Assembly (NCBI GenBank): GCA_937930465.1
Contig: CALGKV010000004.1
Coordinates: forward strand, 1 to 8,341
DNA from: Methanosuratincolales archaeon
GTDB taxonomy: Archaea > Thermoproteota > Methanomethylicia > Methanomethylicales > Methanomethylicaceae
DNA: 8,341 bases
Reading direction: 5' to 3'
Positions within the stretch are counted from its first letter, which is position 1. Every line of letters begins with the position of its first letter. Shown here one piece after another: positions 5,483 through 8,341 of this stretch. The notes under the pieces were generated by a model. The model was not told the DNA's origin, did no database searches, and saw only the letters and a list, made by a program, of their open reading frames with translations. A program made the translations under genes and the position numbers.

Positions 5483-6313
5483 ATGGATGCGATCAGGCTC
5501 GACGTCCCGTTCACAGTCCCGCTCCTCGGGGAGGCGTTTGTTGAGGCGGGGACGCCTCTACTCACAGCAGCTCTGGGATTCTCGTGGCGCGTTACCGTAA
5601 AGAAGTCTGAGTCTCAGAGGCTCTCCATCCCGATAAGCTCTCCGTACCTCAAAAAGGCACTATCAAAGTTCTTGGCCTCTCAAGGGATTGAAGGTTGTTA
5701 TTCGATAACCGGCCCGCATGAAAAAGGGCCTGACCAAGACTTCGTGAATGCAGCATCCCTGCTATATCTGACCGAGTGCGATGCAATAGAGGCAGCTTTT
5801 CCTGGCCTCCTGAAGAGGGCAGGCCCATGGGACTTTGTGACCGCAGCGAGGGCTCTTACATCCCTTTCGGGCGGGATCGTCGCAAGCAGGCAGGGTGAAG
5901 GCTTCCTTTCGGTGGAGTCGACCACCTTTGGTCCGATCTGCTTGAGGATCCTTCCGAGCAGACGCCTTGATGGAACGCCCGTTTCAAGATTCTCTAAGGA
6001 ATTCCCGGCACTCTCCGACCCGATGTGGCACCTAATGGCTCACCTGGTCCTAGAAGGCGTCGGCGCCCTTCAGAGGAACGACCTAACTGCTTTGGGGAGG
6101 GCATTTTCGCTTGAGGTCTCTTTGCTTTACGCAACCGGGCAGATCGGAATCGCCGACCTGCAAAGGCTCTCGGAGATCCGATCACTAGGAAGCAAGATCG
6201 TTCTCTGCCCTGCCCTTGTGGCAGATGTTGCGATCCCTGTGGAGGGCTCTTTGCCTGACGACTTCCAGGTGGTGCGCTTTTCCTATGAAGGGGTGAAAGA
6301 GATTGAAGGCTGA
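5483..6313 (+). CDS. Mevalonate-kinase-like GHMP protein lacking active-site motifs
   Basis: This sits where mevalonate kinase (mevalonate to 5-phosphomevalonate) is found in archaea, and its outline fits that family. The segment VPFTVPLLGEAFVEAG (8-23) lines up with the family PGKVILxGEHxVVxG, but the lysine is T11 and the histidine is A18. The glycine-serine ATP loop (PxGxGLGSSA) is replaced around 76-91 by PHEKGPDQDFVNAA. Counting back from SGG (129-131), the catalytic aspartate position falls on R123. The C-terminal GAGGGG motif after LGSK (235-238) is replaced by IVLCPALVADV. At 276 aa it is shorter than the usual 300-320. The frame is fully open, and the other frames do not restore the motifs. 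It overlaps the IPK gene by 11 nt. I infer a pseudoenzyme or repurposed protein. The alignment is by eye, so homology is likely but not proven. Confidence 0.75.
   Translation: MDAIRLDVPFTVPLLGEAFVEAGTPLLTAALGFSWRVTVKKSESQRLSIPISSPYLKKALSKFLASQGIEGCYSITGPHEKGPDQDFVNAASLLYLTECDAIEAAFPGLLKRAGPWDFVTAARALTSLSGGIVASRQGEGFLSVESTTFGPICLRILPSRRLDGTPVSRFSKEFPALSDPMWHLMAHLVLEGVGALQRNDLTALGRAFSLEVSLLYATGQIGIADLQRLSEIRSLGSKIVLCPALVADVAIPVEGSLPDDFQVVRFSYEGVKEIEG
6289..6296 (+). promoter_or_regulatory. Ribosome binding site supporting the TTG start at 6303
   Basis: AGGGGTGA within the end of the upstream gene lies 6 nt before TTG at 6303. An in-frame GTG at 6318 would give MIKLGGSAIT, also family-like, but it lacks as good a site upstream. 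Confidence 0.5.
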
Positions 6314-7076
6314 CCTGGTGATCAAGCTCGGCGGGAGTGCGATCACAAAGAAGGACGCGCCGTATACGCCTAACTTGGACGTGATAGAACAGATCGCCCG
6401 GGAGTTCTCTTCTTATTGGGGACGGGGGCGTGTGCTGATCGTCCACGGCGGGGGCTCATTTGGGCACCATACGGCAATAAAATACATCGATTCGGAAGGC
6501 AAATTGTGCAGCCCAAGGGGGGTCGCTGAGACCAGGCATGCAATGCACCGCCTCACATCCCTGATCGCCGAGTCGTTCCTGGGGGAGGGGGTCCCCCTCT
6601 TTGCTATCGACCCCTCCGCCTGCTTCTTCTTTGAAGAAGTGGATGGCAACCCAATTTTAGAATACAACCTCCGTCCTGTTGAGATGGCGCTCTCGGCGGG
6701 TCTGCTCCCATCGCTGGGAGGGGACGTTGTCCTAACAAGCCAGGGGCATGGGAGGATCCTCTCGGGGGACACGATAGCGCGTGTACTTGCACTTGCAAGC
6801 TCGGCGAGGCTCTTGGCATTCGGGACTGATGTCGATGGTTATCTAGAAGGCGGAAAGCCTCTTGGGAACATAGGTCGCGGGAAGCTCAATGAGATCATTG
6901 CTGCTACCAAAGGCAGGCGCAACGACGTGACTGGCGGGATGGCTGGTAAGCTTGGGGAGGCCAGCGAGTACCTCTCATCAGGGGGGAAAAGGGTGCTGAT
7001 TTTCAACGCGACCCGCCCTGGAGCCATTGCGCGATTGCTGCGCGGAGACGAAGTAGAAGGGACATATATAGATTGA
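6303..7076 (+). CDS. Isopentenyl phosphate kinase (IPK)
   Basis: Cytosolic amino-acid-kinase-fold enzyme that phosphorylates isopentenyl phosphate to isopentenyl diphosphate with ATP. This is the last step of the archaeal mevalonate pathways that make isopentenyl phosphate. The 257-aa product shows IKLGGSAIT (7-15) with K8, HGGGSFGHH (48-56) including the H55 position characteristic of IPKs, LGGDVVL (138-144), SGD (154-156), TDVDG (175-179) and DVTGGMAGK (208-216). All expected nucleotide and substrate motifs are present. The TTG start at 6303 is favoured by its ribosome site and overlaps the preceding gene by 11 nt; GTG at 6318 is the alternative. Contrast with the preceding gene is strong: the IPK active site is intact while the upstream kinase-like protein's is not. 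Confidence 0.95.
   Translation: MKADLVIKLGGSAITKKDAPYTPNLDVIEQIAREFSSYWGRGRVLIVHGGGSFGHHTAIKYIDSEGKLCSPRGVAETRHAMHRLTSLIAESFLGEGVPLFAIDPSACFFFEEVDGNPILEYNLRPVEMALSAGLLPSLGGDVVLTSQGHGRILSGDTIARVLALASSARLLAFGTDVDGYLEGGKPLGNIGRGKLNEIIAATKGRRNDVTGGMAGKLGEASEYLSSGGKRVLIFNATRPGAIARLLRGDEVEGTYID
7062..7072 (+). promoter_or_regulatory. Possible TATA box for the fni gene
   Basis: ACATATATAGA overlaps the last IPK codons. A start site about 25 nt downstream, near 7092, would leave a leader of about 18 nt before the ATG at 7111, which has no strong ribosome site. The sequence also encodes the IPK C-terminus, so chance is a real alternative. Confidence 0.3.
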
Positions 7077-7110
7077 AGCAGAATGAATGGGTGTCTAAAG
7101 GCGTTAAGAT

Positions 7111-8193
7111 ATGATATCTGACAGGAAGCTGAAGCACCTCGAGATATGCAGGGATATGGATGTCGGGCACAGGCGGAAGACCACGCACCTGGAGGACGTC
7201 GAGCTCGTCCACCTCGCAACGCCTGAGCTCAACCTCTCGGATCTCGACCTCTCGACAGTATTCCTTGGGAAAAGGATCTCAGCCCCGCTTATCATTTCAG
7301 CAATGACAGGCGGTCACCCATCAACGAAAAAGATCAATGAGAGCCTCGCCAAGGCTGCCTCTGAGCTAGGGCTGGGAATCTGCGTCGGCAGCCAGAGGGC
7401 TGCCCTTGAGGATCCCTCGCAAGAAGATACGTTCCGCGTGGTGAGAGAGGCATCTGGTGAGATGCTTGTTATCGCAAACATTGGGGCGGCCCAAATTCTC
7501 TCCCCCGAGCGCCTCTCCCTAGCCGAGAGGGCAGTCTCTATGATCGGGGCTGATGCCATCGCAGTGCACCTGAACCCGCTCCAAGAGCTAGTCCAGCCGA
7601 TGGGTGACACCAAGTACCGCGGCGTATTGAATGCTATAAGCGACCTTGCGGACAAACTGGGAGTCCCTGTAGTAGCCAAGGAGACCGGTTGCGGGATATC
7701 GAGGGAGGTTGCAAAAGGGCTCTTGGAGTCCGGGGTCTCTGCAATAGAAGTCGCAGGTGCAGGTGGAACCAGCTGGGCAGCAGTTGAGTACTACAATGCG
7801 CAGAGCAAGGGCGAGCGTTCAAAGGCGGAGGTTGCAGAAACCTTCTGGGACTGGGGAATCCCGACCGCGATGAGCATATGCGAGATCCGCTCTCTCAAGC
7901 AATCAGTATCAATAATCGCCTCAGGTGGCATAAGGAACGGCCTGGACATCGCGAAGTCAATAGCCTTGGGTGCTGACCTAGCCGGAGTTGCCAGGGAGCT
8001 ACTGGTGCCTGCTTTTAAGGGCAATCGCGAGGTGGCTGCAAGGCTGGAACGGCTAATCCACGAACTGAAGACGGCAGCACTCCTGACAGGCGCCCGCGAC
8101 ATCAGGTCGCTCAAATCAGTCCCAGTCGTTCTGAGCGGGGGCCTTTTAAACTGGATCATGCAGAGAGGGCTTGGTGCTTGCAAAAATGATTGA
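7111..8193 (+). CDS. fni: Type 2 isopentenyl-diphosphate isomerase
   Basis: FMN- and NAD(P)H-dependent enzyme interconverting isopentenyl and dimethylallyl diphosphate, which supplies the allylic primer for prenyl chain building. The 360-aa product follows the family order: SDRKLKHLEIC near the start (substrate-binding R5, K6, H9), LEDVELVH (27-34), MTGG (65-68), GSQR (93-96), N123, HLNPLQE (153-159) with the catalytic Q158 and Mg-binding E159 positions, KETGCG (190-195), GAGGTSW (216-222), and a C-terminal ASGGIRNG phosphate-binding loop. Length is typical. It starts 34 nt after IPK. The 3' end overlaps the next gene by 8 nt, so the downstream synthase is probably translated in coupling with it. 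Confidence 0.95.
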   Translation: MISDRKLKHLEICRDMDVGHRRKTTHLEDVELVHLATPELNLSDLDLSTVFLGKRISAPLIISAMTGGHPSTKKINESLAKAASELGLGICVGSQRAALEDPSQEDTFRVVREASGEMLVIANIGAAQILSPERLSLAERAVSMIGADAIAVHLNPLQELVQPMGDTKYRGVLNAISDLADKLGVPVVAKETGCGISREVAKGLLESGVSAIEVAGAGGTSWAAVEYYNAQSKGERSKAEVAETFWDWGIPTAMSICEIRSLKQSVSIIASGGIRNGLDIAKSIALGADLAGVARELLVPAFKGNREVAARLERLIHELKTAALLTGARDIRSLKSVPVVLSGGLLNWIMQRGLGACKND

Positions 8194-8341
8194 GTCAGAG
8201 ATGTCGGCAGTAGCCCAGGAAGTAGGGGCTTTCATAGGTTCGATGCTTGGCAGAGAGGACCCGCTGTTCAGATCCGCTTACCACCTCCCGTCACATGGCG
8301 GAAAGAGGATGCGCCCTTACCTAGTGGTGAAGTCCTGCGAG
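8186..8341 (+). CDS. idsA: Prenyl (probably geranylgeranyl) diphosphate synthase, 5' part
   Basis: Only the first 52 codons are in the window. The segment HLPSHGGKRMRPYLV (33-47) carries the GGKxxRP motif that binds isopentenyl diphosphate in trans-prenyl transferases. The two aspartate-rich motifs would lie beyond the window. The ATG at 8186 overlaps the fni stop (ATGATTGA, 8186-8193). GTG at 8174 and TTG at 8171 are in-frame alternatives. It follows fni directly and would use its product to build the C20 chain of archaeal membrane lipids. Chain length cannot be judged from this fragment, so geranylgeranyl specificity is inferred from location. Confidence 0.88.
   Translation, partial: MIESEMSAVAQEVGAFIGSMLGREDPLFRSAYHLPSHGGKRMRPYLVVKSCE

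Noticed and set aside
5483..6313. Idea that the missing kinase motifs result from a local frameshift
   Set aside because: I read the other two frames across the ATP-loop region (about 5690-5760) and the C-terminal motif (about 6180-6240). The first hits stops, and neither region gives a glycine-rich motif. The surrounding family-like pattern is all in the one frame.
5994..6446. Minus-strand open frame opposite the kinase-like/IPK junction
   Set aside because: It is Arg/Pro/Ser-rich with no recognisable domain, and it covers the overlap of two + strand genes. It does not explain the degeneration of the kinase gene.

Overview
The window is archaeal chromosome. Its ribosomal proteins are the archaeal forms (eL18 is present, uS4 and uS11 are archaeal-type), it encodes RNA polymerase subunits D and N, and it carries the archaeal isoprenoid genes IPK and type 2 IDI. 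Promoters are TATA-type rather than -35/-10. Frequent AGG arginine and ATA isoleucine codons would fit a thermophile, but this is a soft signal. I do not assign a lineage.

All genes are on the + strand and tightly packed. Block 1 (about 111-1563) is uS13, uS4 and uS11. Block 2 (about 1572-3862) has its own promoter and holds RpoD, eL18, uL13, uS9 and RpoN. Block 3 (about 3855-5421) holds uS2 and a MEMO-family protein. Block 4 (about 5455-8341) is the lipid block: a mevalonate-kinase homologue, isopentenyl phosphate kinase, type 2 isopentenyl-diphosphate isomerase, and the first 52 codons of a prenyl diphosphate synthase that runs off the window. This is the conserved archaeal S13-to-GGPP-synthase neighbourhood, joining ribosome assembly, transcription and membrane lipid precursor supply. 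rpoK and enolase, which often sit between rpoN and rps2, are not here.

The most unusual item is the gene in the mevalonate kinase slot (5483-6313). It keeps the outline of a GHMP kinase but appears to have lost the catalytic lysine of motif 1, the glycine-rich ATP loop, the catalytic aspartate and the C-terminal glycine-rich motif, while remaining an intact 276-codon frame overlapping the IPK gene. It looks like a pseudoenzyme or a repurposed protein. RpoD is the second item: it combines an Rpb3-like four-cysteine loop with a ferredoxin domain whose first motif lacks one cysteine. Smaller items are a perfect 7-bp inverted repeat enclosing the rpoD TATA box, a shared promoter pattern before rps13 and rpoD, and two 11-nt gene overlaps that both use TTG starts.

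Positions 1-110 hold no gene I can support. No tRNA, rRNA, CRISPR array or mobile element was seen.
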